A stretch of 62,836 bases of DNA, from the NCBI GenBank assembly GCA_910587865.1, contig CAJUNX010000025.1, positions 1-62,836 on the forward strand, written 5' to 3'. This document shows positions 43,439 to 52,305 of this stretch, piece by piece. Under the pieces are notes generated by a model. It saw only the letters and a list, made by a program, of their open reading frames with translations, had not been told where the DNA came from and did no database searches. Both the position numbers and the translations under genes were made by a program. Each line of letters starts with the position of its first letter. The stretch's first letter is position 1. The DNA is from an uncultured Roseburia sp. GTDB lineage: Bacteria > Bacillota > Clostridia > Lachnospirales > Lachnospiraceae.

Positions 43439-44800
43439 GTGCAGACAAATTCAAAAAATGACTTTTCGAAGGGAAGCATCGCCGGACATATGGCGCGGAT
43501 TGCGATCCCGATGACACTCGCGCAGATGATCAATGTGCTTTACAATATTATCGACCGTATTTTTATCGGGAGAATCCCGTCGGATGCGACGAATGCACTC
43601 ACGGGGCTGGGGGTGGCGTTTCCGATCTGTACGCTGACCATCGCCTTTGCCAACCTGATCGGGACCGGCGGAGCGCCGCTGTTTTCCATTGAGCGGGGGC
43701 GCGGAAATGAGGAGGAGGCAGGGAAGATCCTCGGAAATTCCTTTCTGCTTCTTCTGCTGTTCGGGGGATGCTTAAGCCTGATCGTATTCGCGACAAAGGA
43801 GCCGCTGCTGTATCTGTTCGGTGCGAGCGAGTCTACATTTGTCTACGCTGATTCCTATATCAGCATCTATCTGTTCGGAACGATTTTTGTCATGTTAAGT
43901 CTCGGGATGAATTCTTTTATCAACGCGCAGGGATTTTCCATCACGGGAATGCTCACGGTGACGATCGGGGCGGTCTGCAATCTGATTCTCGATCCCGTCT
44001 TTATCTTTGTGCTGGGAATGGGGGTGCAGGGCGCGGCATTGGCCACCGTGATCTCGCAGGGGCTGGCGGCCGTCTGGACGCTGCGGTTCCTCTGCGGAAA
44101 AAAGCCGCCGGTGCGCCTTGTGAAAGAAAATATCCGGCTTGCGTGGAAACGGACGAGAGAGATCATCACGCTCGGGACGTCCGGGTTTATCATGTCTGTC
44201 ACCAACAGCGCCGTGCAGGTGGTCTGCAATATCAACCTGTCGATGCACGGCGGGGATCTCTACATCGCGGCGATGACGATCATCAATTCGGTCCGCGAGG
44301 TGTCGCAGATGGCGGTCTCGGGAATCGGGAACGGCGCGCAGCCGGTCATGAGCTTTAATTACGGCGCCGGGCTGTTCGGCAGGGTGCGCCAGACGATCCG
44401 ACTGACAGCGGTCACGCTGTTAGTCTATACGATGGCGGCATGGGGGATTGTGATGCTGTTTGCCAGACAGTTTGTTCTGCTGTTTAATCACGACGAGACG
44501 CTTCTGCCCGTGGCGGTGCACTCGCTGCAGCTGTATTTCTTCGGATTTTTTATGATGGCATTTCAGTTCACCGGGCAGACGGCCTTCCAGGCGCTGGGTC
44601 GGTCAAAGCAGGCGATTTTCTTCTCCCTTCTCCGAAAGGTCGTGATCGTGATTCCGCTCACGTATCTGCTGCCGCTGATCCCGGGAGTCGGGGTGGACGG
44701 GGTTTTTCTCGCGGAGCCGGTCTCAAATTTTATCGGCGGCCTGGCGTGTTTTCTGACGATGCACCTGACCGTATACCGGAGGATGAAGAAGGAGCCCTGA
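43439..44800 (+). CDS. MATE-family efflux transporter (MepA-like)
   Basis: 453 residues, about twelve helices. The opening FSKGSIAGHMARIAIPMTLAQMIN-type sequence with LYNIIDRIFIGRIP, then LIGTGGAPLFSIERGRGNEEEAGKILGN, is typical of the MepA/DinF-like bacterial branch, different from the first MATE protein at 10519. It exports drugs or metabolites with cation antiport; substrate unknown. The start codon is GTG 43439 with AAGGAAAGAAGGA upstream. It stands next to the vanG-like cluster but diverges from it. A shared resistance role is only suggested by location. Confidence 0.92.
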   Translation: MQTNSKNDFSKGSIAGHMARIAIPMTLAQMINVLYNIIDRIFIGRIPSDATNALTGLGVAFPICTLTIAFANLIGTGGAPLFSIERGRGNEEEAGKILGNSFLLLLLFGGCLSLIVFATKEPLLYLFGASESTFVYADSYISIYLFGTIFVMLSLGMNSFINAQGFSITGMLTVTIGAVCNLILDPVFIFVLGMGVQGAALATVISQGLAAVWTLRFLCGKKPPVRLVKENIRLAWKRTREIITLGTSGFIMSVTNSAVQVVCNINLSMHGGDLYIAAMTIINSVREVSQMAVSGIGNGAQPVMSFNYGAGLFGRVRQTIRLTAVTLLVYTMAAWGIVMLFARQFVLLFNHDETLLPVAVHSLQLYFFGFFMMAFQFTGQTAFQALGRSKQAIFFSLLRKVVIVIPLTYLLPLIPGVGVDGVFLAEPVSNFIGGLACFLTMHLTVYRRMKKEP

Positions 44801-44953
44801 TCCCGGCGGGCCGGCACGGTCAGAAACGGATAAAAAACGTATCATTTCTGTATTCTGGCATATGCTGTCAAAATCATTCCCGCCTGAACGCATGACGGCA
44901 CGAAGCCGGGAGGTATGGAGGGAAGCCGGAACCTGTCTTCGGAAAAGATCCGG

Positions 44954-45943
44954 TCAGTTATTATGTGCACGGCGTGCCAGCACCGAAGTGAGCGGGACGA
45001 TGGCGGCAGCGACGGCCGATAAGATCAGTACCATGACAGGGAACGTCGCATAGGTCCCGCTGATATCGTAGAGCTGGGCATAGATGATGTTGGCCACGCC
45101 GCCCGATATCAAAAGTACGAGCGTCACCTTTGAGAGAATTTTCGGGTAATCGCGCGTGCCGAACACATATTTGACCAGCAGCGGCACGCCGAGCGTCATC
45201 GAGGTCATGATCAGATTGAAAATGCCGTAGCCGATGTAAAAAAGCGGGCGGCTGGAGCCGTTTCCGATAACGATTAAGAGCATTCCGACCGTGCTGAGTG
45301 CGCAGATAACAAAATTTCCCGCGATGCCGCCGATTTTATCGTAGAGCCAGCCCACGACAGGGCCGATGGCAAGGGAGACGATGGACATGGCCGCGAATAT
45401 TTTTGCGGCTGCTTCCACGCCGATCGGCATTGCGTCCGCATAGCTGTAGACCTGCTGTGAAAAGCTTGCCAGAATAATCACGAGAAAGCCGTAGAGCAGC
45501 ACCAGATAAAAGGCCGGGCTTTTCCACACCTGCTGATAGGGAAAGCCGCTTTCCGCGGACGGATCAGCCGCGCCCTCCGCCGTGGTCTCTCCTAAAGCGG
45601 ATGCGTCGCCGGCAGCGTCCGCGCCGTAGGGCTTCATGCCCGCCTCTTCGGGGGAGTTGCGCACAAACAGCAGGGTTAACAGGAAGCAGACGATCATCGT
45701 GACAAGGCCGAGGACCATACGCGTCTTTCCCCATCCCATATTCTGAATGCCGGTCACCAGCATGGTATTTAAGAAAAAGCCGACGATACCGGTCACGATG
45801 CCGCCGAGTGACATTGCCAGCGACATGCTCTTTTTAAACCAGCGGTTGAATAAAACCGGGCCGGGCAGATACATAAAAAAGCCGGCGCAGACACCGTAGA
45901 TGACGCCGTAGACATTCCACTGCCAGGGCGCGGTGAAGGTGCC
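44954..45943 (-). pseudogene. MFS transporter (oxalate/formate antiporter-like), N-terminus missing
   Basis: The frame from about FTAPWQWNVYGVIYGVCAGFF to the stop gives roughly 330 residues with nine helices, matching the OFA-type MFS carriers (GPVLFNRWFKKSMSLAMSLGG, IGPVVGWLYDKIGG, ISGGVANIIYAQLYD). The first roughly 110 residues, about three helices, are absent. Upstream of about 45944 the reading frame turns into a basic, non-membrane sequence that is the antisense of the enzyme tail at 45944-46117. The gene is therefore cut at its 5' end by a rearrangement and has no proper start or promoter. Confidence 0.75.
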
Positions 45944-46117
45944 GGGCTGGATGTGTCCGCGCCGCTGCCGGAGGAGATCGCGGAGCACGTGAAAGAGACG
46001 GTAAAGCCGGGGTATGATCTTTGGACGATGTACGCCGGGGCGGACGGCCTCTCGTTTGAACTTTCGCTCCCGGCGCACACGGCGGTGCTGATCCGGATCA
46101 GGCGGCAGACACGTTAG
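45944..46117 (+). pseudogene. C-terminal fragment of an unidentified enzyme
   Basis: A plus-strand frame of 57 residues ending at TAG: it runs from GLDVSAPLPEEIAEH through YDLWTMYAGADGLSFELSLP to AHTAVLIRIRR. A terminal beta-strand of this type closes many glycoside hydrolases and related enzymes, but the parent family was not identified. No start codon or upstream part is present. Its 5' edge coincides with the break in the MFS gene on the other strand, so both were truncated at one junction near 45944. Confidence 0.55.
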
Positions 46118-46177
46118 CCGGTCCTGTGCGCCGTGCCGGCAGCGGCCGGTCTGCCGGAGGGGATTTCCCCCCTCCGC

Positions 46178-47692
46178 TCAGACCTTCTCTGCCGTAAGCC
46201 GTATCATATGAAAGCTCTGCCTGCCGAGCACGACAGACAGGCGCCCGCCCTCAAACGAACAGCCGCTTCCGGCCTGCGGCGCTACGGTATCCGGCGCATT
46301 CTCGGTATTTACCGCTTTTAAATCCTCATGGTGGAGCACTACATGCTGATCCACGTGCCAGCCGGCATACTGGCGCAGATCGCAGGAGAGCTCAATTTCT
46401 TCCGTGAGATGTTTGCTGACCGCAAACAGCGTGAGCGCATTCTCATCGTCATTTTCCACGACGACCGCGTCGATGTATGCGGAAATTCCGTTTCTGCCGT
46501 GGCTGCTTTCAAAGACCGGCGATTTCACCAGCGTCTGCAGCACATGTCCGCGCCCGTTATTGCTGATCAGCGCAAACGGATGGTAGATCGTCTGCTTCCA
46601 CGCCCCGGTATCGGAGGTCATGATCGGCGCGATGACGTTGACAAGCTGCGCGAGGCAGGCGATCTTCACGCGGTCGGCATGGCGCAGCAGGGTGATTAAG
46701 CTGCTCGCGACCAGCAGGGCATCCTCGAAATTATAGACATCCTCGAGCAGATGCGGGTGCTGCGACCAAGGAGCGATCTCTTTGTCCTGCCCGCCGGAGT
46801 GATACCACACATTCCATTCGTCAAAGGAGATGTGAATCTTCTTTGCAGCGTGTTTTTTTGCACGGACCGCGTCGCAGACGGAGACCACGGCTTCGATGAA
46901 CTGATCCATCAGATCCGAGGAGGCGAGGAACGTCTGGCTGTCATTTCTGCGGTTGTCAAAATACTGGTGCATCGAGATATAGTCCACCTGATCATAGCAG
47001 TGGGAGAGCACCGTGTACTCCCATTCGCCAAATGTAGGCATATGATAATGGGAACTGCCGCAGGCGACCGTCTCGATCGAGGGATCGATCATGCGCATGG
47101 ATTTTCCCGCCTCCTCGGCCAGCCGGCCGTATTCGTCCGCCGTCTTATGTCCCTCCTGCCAGGGGCCGTCCATCTCATTTCCCAGACACCACAGCTTAAT
47201 GTCGTACGGCGCGCTGCGGCCGTTTTTCTTCCGGAGATCACTGTAATAGGTGCCGCCCGGAAAGTTCGTGTACTCGATCAGGTTCCTCGCGTCCTCGATG
47301 CCGCGGCTGCCGAGATTGACGGCCATCATCGGCGAGACGCCGGTCTGCTTCGCCCAGTCCATAAACTCGTCGAGGCCGAACTGGTTGGACTCGATGACGC
47401 GCCAGGCGGGATCCGGTCTGGCGGGGCGCTGCTCCTTCGGGCCGACGCCGTCCTCCCAGTGATAGCCGGAGACGAAATTTCCGCCCGGATAGCGCACGAC
47501 GGGAACATCCAGCCCGCGGATAAGCGCCGCGACATCCTGACGGAAGCCGTGTTTGTCCGCAGCCGGATGGCCCGGCTGATAAATGCCCTCGTAGACACAG
47601 CGGCCTAAGTGCTCGACGAAGGAACCGTAGAGACGTTTGTCGATATCGGACAATACGAAATGCCGGTCGATGATAAGTTCTGCTTTTTTCAT
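46178..47692 (-). CDS. abfA: GH51 alpha-L-arabinofuranosidase
   Basis: A 504-residue retaining glycosidase that removes terminal arabinofuranose from arabinan or arabinoxylan fragments. It lacks a signal peptide, so it is intracellular and acts on imported oligosaccharides. Motifs: DIDKRLYGSFVEHLGRCVYEGIY, VRYPGGNFVSGYHWEDGVGP, acid/base Glu in LWCLGNEMDGPWQ, VDYISMHQYF, nucleophile Glu in SFDEWNVWY and the C-terminal beta domain. Length fits GH51. AAAGGTGG precedes the start. Neighbours are a broken transporter and an SGNH hydrolase on the same strand 40 bases upstream, with which it may be co-transcribed. Confidence 0.96.
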   Translation of the reverse strand: MKKAELIIDRHFVLSDIDKRLYGSFVEHLGRCVYEGIYQPGHPAADKHGFRQDVAALIRGLDVPVVRYPGGNFVSGYHWEDGVGPKEQRPARPDPAWRVIESNQFGLDEFMDWAKQTGVSPMMAVNLGSRGIEDARNLIEYTNFPGGTYYSDLRKKNGRSAPYDIKLWCLGNEMDGPWQEGHKTADEYGRLAEEAGKSMRMIDPSIETVACGSSHYHMPTFGEWEYTVLSHCYDQVDYISMHQYFDNRRNDSQTFLASSDLMDQFIEAVVSVCDAVRAKKHAAKKIHISFDEWNVWYHSGGQDKEIAPWSQHPHLLEDVYNFEDALLVASSLITLLRHADRVKIACLAQLVNVIAPIMTSDTGAWKQTIYHPFALISNNGRGHVLQTLVKSPVFESSHGRNGISAYIDAVVVENDDENALTLFAVSKHLTEEIELSCDLRQYAGWHVDQHVVLHHEDLKAVNTENAPDTVAPQAGSGCSFEGGRLSVVLGRQSFHMIRLTAEKV

Positions 47693-47732
47693 AGTTGTAA
47701 TCCACCTTTCTGCTGATGTGTCAGGATCGTAT

Positions 47733-48470
47733 TTACTGGTAATATTCTGTTATGGCGTCGCAGACAGCGCGGGCAATCGCATCGGCGCCGTCATTGTCCG
47801 GATGAATGCCGTCTTTTGAAAACCATTCCGGATGGTCTGCCGTCAGTGCATGGATATCGATCAGGTGACAGCCGCGCTCCACCGCCACCTCGGCGGCTGC
47901 AAGGGCAATCTCGTCGACAACGGCCGGCCGAATATCAAAACCTGCCAGCTCCCCGTCGGCGTCCTCCGTAAAATATGCGGTTGCGGAGGTGCAGAGGAAT
48001 ATGACCGGTTCATGCCCTGGCGTCACATAGGAATCCAGAAGGCGATGCAGGGCTTCTTTAAACGCTGTGACATCGTGCCAGTTTTCAGGTTTGGAGTCAT
48101 TGGTTCCCATCATAAAAACCAGGATATCCGCGTCATATTCGAGACTTTTCTTATACTGGTCCGTGGCGGTGTACGGCTGGTCGGAATCATTCTGCACCGC
48201 CCGTCCGGAAGCACCGAAATTCTGCACGTGATACCCGTCGCCCAAAAGATCGGACAGCACGGCGGGATACTGATGTTCGGGCCAGTTGCGGATCCCGTGA
48301 CCGTATGTGATGCTGTCCCCCACGCAGGCCACCCGGATCTGCCCGTCGGACGGGCTGCTGTAGGAAGTCATGCCGGAGAGACCGTGAAGATACAGCCAGG
48401 CAAAAAAGGCGGTCAGCGCGACAGCCGCGGCGACGAGAACCGAAACAATGATACATACCATCTTTTTCAT
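47733..48470 (-). CDS. Membrane-anchored SGNH/GDSL hydrolase
   Basis: 245 residues. An N-terminal signal anchor (IIVSVLVAAAVALTAFFAWLYL) places the rest outside the cell. The SGNH catalytic blocks are present: ACVGDSITYGHG (Ser), NFGASGRA (Gly), MMGTNDSKPEN (Asn) and SKDGIHPDNDGADAIA (Asp and His). Such enzymes deacetylate or de-esterify polysaccharides or lipids. Lying directly before abfA, it could remove acetyl or feruloyl groups from arabinoxylan, which is inference only. AAAGGAG precedes the start and a promoter lies upstream. Confidence 0.9.
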   Translation of the reverse strand: MKKMVCIIVSVLVAAAVALTAFFAWLYLHGLSGMTSYSSPSDGQIRVACVGDSITYGHGIRNWPEHQYPAVLSDLLGDGYHVQNFGASGRAVQNDSDQPYTATDQYKKSLEYDADILVFMMGTNDSKPENWHDVTAFKEALHRLLDSYVTPGHEPVIFLCTSATAYFTEDADGELAGFDIRPAVVDEIALAAAEVAVERGCHLIDIHALTADHPEWFSKDGIHPDNDGADAIARAVCDAITEYYQ

Positions 48471-48593
48471 GAAAATCTCCTTTCATGGTGAAGGGGTCCC
48501 GGGATATCGCAGAGAACCGGCTGTCCGGATCAGGATCCCTGATATGACGGACGTCTCTTTGGAATGCGGGACGGCAACAATACATATATACCG

Positions 48594-48622
48594 AGTATAA
48601 CAGGAAACGGGAGGGCGAACAA
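48594..48622 (-). promoter_or_regulatory. Sigma-A promoter for the SGNH hydrolase/abfA unit
   Basis: On the minus strand TTGTTC (plus-strand 48617-48622), 17-base spacer, TATACT (48594-48599). The leader is about 120 bases. Confidence 0.65.
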
Positions 48623-48768
48623 TATGATTTCTGACTTTTTCTGGCGCAGTTGTGTGCTATAGTGTTTTTGTTGTTTTTATACATGCAGTCAGCGAATGTT
48701 TGATATGAGGTGACAGAAGGATGAATCAGAGAAAAGAAAGCGTCACACCGGGCTGGCGGATCTCATTG

Positions 48769-48797
48769 TTGACAGGAAAACGGTGATACGGTACAGT
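48769..48797 (+). promoter_or_regulatory. Sigma-A promoter for uppP
   Basis: TTGACA (48769-48774), 17-base spacer, TACAGT (48792-48797), about 40 bases before the start. Confidence 0.8.
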
Positions 48798-48841
48798 AAT
48801 GCGTGAGACAAAATAAAAACGTGTGAAAGGGAGGTTTTCGA

Positions 48842-49693
48842 TTGGTGGAATTATGGAAGGCAATCCTGTTCGGTATTGTGGAGGGGATTACGGAGTGGCT
48901 GCCGGTCAGCAGCACGGGACATATGATCCTGTTAAACGAGTTTTTAACGCTCAATGTAAGTGAGGAATTCTGGAATATGTTTCTCGTCGTGATCCAGCTG
49001 GGAGCGATCTTCGCTGTGGTCGTGCTCTTCTGGGGAAAGATCTGGCCGTTTGCGCTGGCCCGCACACACCGGGAAGGGCTTACATTCGGCCCGGTGGCGG
49101 TGCGCACGGATGTGATGATCAACTGGCTTAAAGTTGTAGTTTCCTGTCTGCCTGCGATCGTGTTTGTCCTGCTGGGGATTGATGATATCTGTGACAGGTT
49201 ATTTTATAACCCGGTCTGTGTGGCGGCGGCGCTGATCGTGTTCGGCATCGCATTTCTCGTGGTGGAGAACAGAAACACCGGGCGGCGCATGACGGTGGAG
49301 GAGATGGGAGAGATCACCTTTGGAATGGCGGCGTTAATCGGTGTGTTTCAGCTGCTCGCTGCGGCGTTTCCGGGGACTTCGCGTTCCGGGGCAACGATCA
49401 TCGGCGCACTGTTAATCGGCATTTCCAGGCGTGCGGCGAGCGAATTTACGTTTATCCTGGCAATCCCGGTGATGCTCGGGGCAAGCCTTCTGGAGCTTCT
49501 GGATTTCGGGTTTGCGCTGACCGGGGAGGAGTGGATGCTTCTGGGCTTTGGCATGGCGTCCGCTTTTCTGGTATCCGTGCTGGTGATCCGCTTTCTGCTG
49601 GGATATATCAGAAAACATGATTTTAAGGTGTTTGGCTGGTATCGGATCGCACTTGGGATTGTGGTGCTTTTCTATTTCTTCCTGCTGCGGTAA
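48842..49693 (+). CDS. uppP: Undecaprenyl-diphosphatase
   Basis: A 283-residue membrane enzyme that recycles the cell-wall lipid carrier by removing a phosphate from undecaprenyl diphosphate; extra copies give bacitracin resistance. BacA/UppP marks: AILFGIVEGITEWLPVSSTGHMIL with the first acidic active-site motif, and AAFPGTSRSGATIIGALLIGI with the second. There are about eight helices. The start is TTG 48842 or GTG 48845; the GGGAGG about ten bases upstream suits either. It has its own strong promoter. Downstream lies an AgrA-like regulator. Confidence 0.96.
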   Translation: MVELWKAILFGIVEGITEWLPVSSTGHMILLNEFLTLNVSEEFWNMFLVVIQLGAIFAVVVLFWGKIWPFALARTHREGLTFGPVAVRTDVMINWLKVVVSCLPAIVFVLLGIDDICDRLFYNPVCVAAALIVFGIAFLVVENRNTGRRMTVEEMGEITFGMAALIGVFQLLAAAFPGTSRSGATIIGALLIGISRRAASEFTFILAIPVMLGASLLELLDFGFALTGEEWMLLGFGMASAFLVSVLVIRFLLGYIRKHDFKVFGWYRIALGIVVLFYFFLLR

Positions 49694-49735
49694 GACAGAG
49701 GGCAGGGGAGCGATACCGGTGACGGGAGGAGCAGG

Positions 49736-50479
49736 ATGATCTGTATTTATCTGTGTGACGATGACGATGCCATGCGCGGTCAGATTCAGAAGATCCTGGA
49801 ACGAAAGATTCTGATCGAAGAATATGATATGCGCATCGTCTTAAGCGTCTCCTCCGCCGGCCCTCTTTTGGAGGCGGTGCGGCGGGAGAGAGGAAAAAGA
49901 GGAGTCTATTTTCTTGATGTGGAGCTGAAGGACGGGGAGTGGGACGGGTTTCTGCTGGGACGTCAGATCCGCAGGCTTGACCCGCACGCGACACTTGTCT
50001 ATATCACCGGTTTCGGAGATCTCGCTTACCGCACTTTCCGCTATCATCTGGAGGCATTTGACTATATCGTCAAGGATCCGGCGCGGCTTGAGGAGGATAT
50101 CTCACGGTGTCTTTCGGCGGTGACGGAGCATCTTCTGGATGAAAGGTGCGATCCAAAGGAGATCTATACCGTGCGGTCAGGCGATGTGCTGCGGCATATT
50201 CCGATCCCGGAGATCCTTTTTTTCGAGACGGCGCCCGCGGCCCATCACATCTATTTACATACCGCCCGCAGCAGGATCGAATTTCTGGGAAGTCTTGACA
50301 GGATCGAGGCGGAGCTTGGGGAGCGGTTTTTCCGCGCACACCGGTCCTATCTGGTGGCGGTGGATAAGATTGAAGAGATTGATATCAGACACGGAAAGCT
50401 GCGCGCGGGCGGCAGAGAGTGCCTGGTGTCGCGCAAGGCGCGGTCCGCGCTGCTTTTACGTATGGGAGGGGAGAGCTGA
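49736..50479 (+). CDS. LytTR-family response regulator (AgrA-like)
   Basis: 247 residues. The receiver domain has the acidic pocket CDDDDAMR, phospho-acceptor Asp in VYFLDVELKDGEWDG, and the conserved Thr/Lys region YITGFGD and DYIVKDP. The C-terminal LytTR DNA-binding domain runs from about 145 (IYTVRSGDVLRHIPIPEILFFET) to 240 (FFRAHRSYLVAVDKIEEID). It binds direct repeats in promoters. Its probable kinase partner is the AgrC-like protein at 54264, separated by an ABC exporter and a GH13 gene. GGGAGGAGCAGG precedes ATG 49736, and a terminator follows directly. Confidence 0.92.
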   Translation: MICIYLCDDDDAMRGQIQKILERKILIEEYDMRIVLSVSSAGPLLEAVRRERGKRGVYFLDVELKDGEWDGFLLGRQIRRLDPHATLVYITGFGDLAYRTFRYHLEAFDYIVKDPARLEEDISRCLSAVTEHLLDERCDPKEIYTVRSGDVLRHIPIPEILFFETAPAAHHIYLHTARSRIEFLGSLDRIEAELGERFFRAHRSYLVAVDKIEEIDIRHGKLRAGGRECLVSRKARSALLLRMGGES

Positions 50480-50499
50480 TGTCCGCCTCTCCTTTTTTG
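50468..50499 (+). terminator. Intrinsic terminator after the response regulator
   Basis: GGAGAG (50470-50475) pairs with CTCTCC (50487-50492), followed by TTTTTT. The stop codon lies within the structure. Confidence 0.7.
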
Positions 50500-50592
50500 T
50501 GCCGTTTGGGAAGGGATCGCACCCATTCGGGAAATCCGGCGCATGCAGACCGCATTACATGTTACGCTGGATCCCGAAAGGAGTGAAGCAAT

Positions 50593-51444
50593 ATGACAGA
50601 CGAGTATATCAGACTCGACCACATTTCAAAATCCTTCGGGCAGGTACAGGTGTTAAAAGACCTGAATGCGGTGCTGCACCGGGGGGAGATTCTGGGGTTC
50701 CTGGGCCCAAGCGGCGCGGGTAAAACCACCACGATCCGGATTCTCACCGGACAGCTGAAAGCGACGGCGGGAGAGGCGTTTGTGATGGGAATCGATGTGA
50801 AGCGCATCGACGAGACGATCTATGAACAGATCGGGATCGTCACCGACAATTCCGGCATCTATGAGAGGTTAAGCGTCAGGGATAACCTGAAATATTTTGC
50901 GCAGATTCTCGGAGTGCCGAAAGAGCGGATCGATGAAATCTTAAGACGCACAGGGCTTTATGAACATCAGAAAAAGCCGGCGGGGAAGCTCTCAAAAGGA
51001 CAGACTCAGCGCCTGGTGCTCGCCCGGGCGGTCTTACACCGGCCGAAGGTTCTTTTCCTTGACGAGCCGACCAGCGGGCTGGACCCGTCGACAGCACTGG
51101 AGATCCACCGGCTGCTCTTAGAGCAGAAGGAGGCGGGAATGGCGATTTTTCTGACGACTCACAACATGGAGGAGGCCACGAAGCTCTGCGATCACGTGGC
51201 TCTGTTAAATGACGGGACGATCATGGAGTACGGTACGCCGGAAGAGCTGTGCCAGCGGTATAACCGGGACAAACGCTACCGGGTGCGCTTATCCGACGGG
51301 AGCAAACGGCTGCTGGATCAGTCCGAAACAGATATAGCTGCGCTGGGGGAAATGCTGAGGCGGGATGAGGTGATAAGCCTGCATTCCTGCGAACCGACGC
51401 TTGAGAGCGTGTTCCTGACGGTGACGGGCAGAGCGCTGACATAA
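50593..51444 (+). CDS. ABC exporter ATP-binding protein (BcrA-like)
   Basis: A 283-residue ATPase of the CcmA/BcrA-type: Walker A GFLGPSGAGKTTTIRILTG, Q-loop near IVTDNSGIYERLSV, signature KLSKGQTQRLVLARAVL (SKGQ instead of SGGQ), Walker B VLFLDEPTSGLDPSTA and switch His TTHNMEEATKLCD. The C-terminal 60 residues form the usual regulatory tail. With the permease that follows after 17 bases it makes a two-gene exporter of the type used for bacitracin, lantibiotic or fatty-acid export. AAAGGAGTGAAG precedes ATG 50593. The adjacent AgrA-like regulator may control it. Confidence 0.93.
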   Translation: MTDEYIRLDHISKSFGQVQVLKDLNAVLHRGEILGFLGPSGAGKTTTIRILTGQLKATAGEAFVMGIDVKRIDETIYEQIGIVTDNSGIYERLSVRDNLKYFAQILGVPKERIDEILRRTGLYEHQKKPAGKLSKGQTQRLVLARAVLHRPKVLFLDEPTSGLDPSTALEIHRLLLEQKEAGMAIFLTTHNMEEATKLCDHVALLNDGTIMEYGTPEELCQRYNRDKRYRVRLSDGSKRLLDQSETDIAALGEMLRRDEVISLHSCEPTLESVFLTVTGRALT

Positions 51445-51461
51445 GGGAGGGAGAAAGAGTT

Positions 51462-52208
51462 ATGCATATTCACGGAAAAAAATTTGCAGCCGTCTGTTCC
51501 ATGAAATGGAGGACGCTGTTTTCCAAAAATTTTATTGCGATGCCGCTGTTTTCCATTGTGCTTTCGGTCGTGATGAACCTGGTGTACGGCTCGATCGCAG
51601 CGTCGCGCGGCGGGGAGATGACAGATGCGCTGCGGGCGACCGCCGTCGGTCTCGGGGTGGTCATGAATACCACGATGACCGGGATTTTATGTACCGGCAT
51701 GGCGCTTGCGGAGGAAAAAGAAAAACATACGCTGCGGGCGCTGATGACTTCCTCGGTCAGCGGAGCTGAGTTTTTTCTCGGCAGCGTGACGCCTGTGGCT
51801 GTGATGACGGTCGTAGTCAACAGTATCATTGTGGCGGTGTCAGGGATCAGGCTTACGCCTGCGGGATGGGCCATATGGATCGGTGTGTCGGCGCTGTGTG
51901 CGGTGGCTTCGGTGGTGACGGGCATGATATTCGGTATCTGGGCGAAAGATCAGGTGACGGGCAGCACCATCATGTCGCTCCCGATGCTGATTCTGGTTAT
52001 GATTCCTGTCTTCGGCGACATCAATGAGACGATGGGACGGATTTCATCGTTTTTGTTTACCGGGGCGCTGCAGGAGACCGCACAATCCCTCGCAGAGGGA
52101 ACGCCGCAGGTCAGTGTGGCGGGGCTTCTTATAATCGCCGCGGAGATCGCGGCTGCCGTGGCGGTTTTTGTGTTCATGTACCGCAGAAACGGCTACGACG
52201 CGGATTAG
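51462..52208 (+). CDS. ABC-2-type exporter permease
   Basis: A 248-residue membrane protein with six helices in the ABC-2 arrangement: a first helix after FAAVCSMKWRTLFSKNF (MPLFSIVLSVVMNLVYG), the EEKEKHTLRALMTSSVSGAEFFLGS coupling region that contacts the ATPase, and four further helices ending in YRRNGYDAD. It forms the export channel with the preceding ATPase. GGGAGGGAGAAAG precedes the ATG. Substrate unknown. Confidence 0.9.
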   Translation: MHIHGKKFAAVCSMKWRTLFSKNFIAMPLFSIVLSVVMNLVYGSIAASRGGEMTDALRATAVGLGVVMNTTMTGILCTGMALAEEKEKHTLRALMTSSVSGAEFFLGSVTPVAVMTVVVNSIIVAVSGIRLTPAGWAIWIGVSALCAVASVVTGMIFGIWAKDQVTGSTIMSLPMLILVMIPVFGDINETMGRISSFLFTGALQETAQSLAEGTPQVSVAGLLIIAAEIAAAVAVFVFMYRRNGYDAD

Positions 52209-52226
52209 AGATCTCAGGCAAGATAC

Positions 52227-52255
52227 TTGTTTTTCCGTCTGGCTTCCTTTATACT
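52227..52255 (+). promoter_or_regulatory. Sigma-A promoter for the GH13-kinase pair
   Basis: TTGTTT (52227-52232), 17-base spacer, TATACT (52250-52255), about 50 bases before the GH13 start. Confidence 0.75.
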
Positions 52256-52305
52256 TACGATAAAAGCACGGTTTTGGAAAAGGGAAAGAGGAAGGAAACG
52301 GTATC

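Noticed and set aside
48721..48786. A 21-codon frame (MNQRKESVTPGW...) upstream of uppP
   Set aside because: It overlaps the uppP promoter -35 and has no recognisable features; too short to support.
50479..50586. A 35-codon frame after the response regulator, considered as an AgrD-like signal peptide
   Set aside because: It has a good ribosome binding site but runs through the terminator hairpin, and the peptide lacks the helix-core-acidic tail pattern of AgrD.
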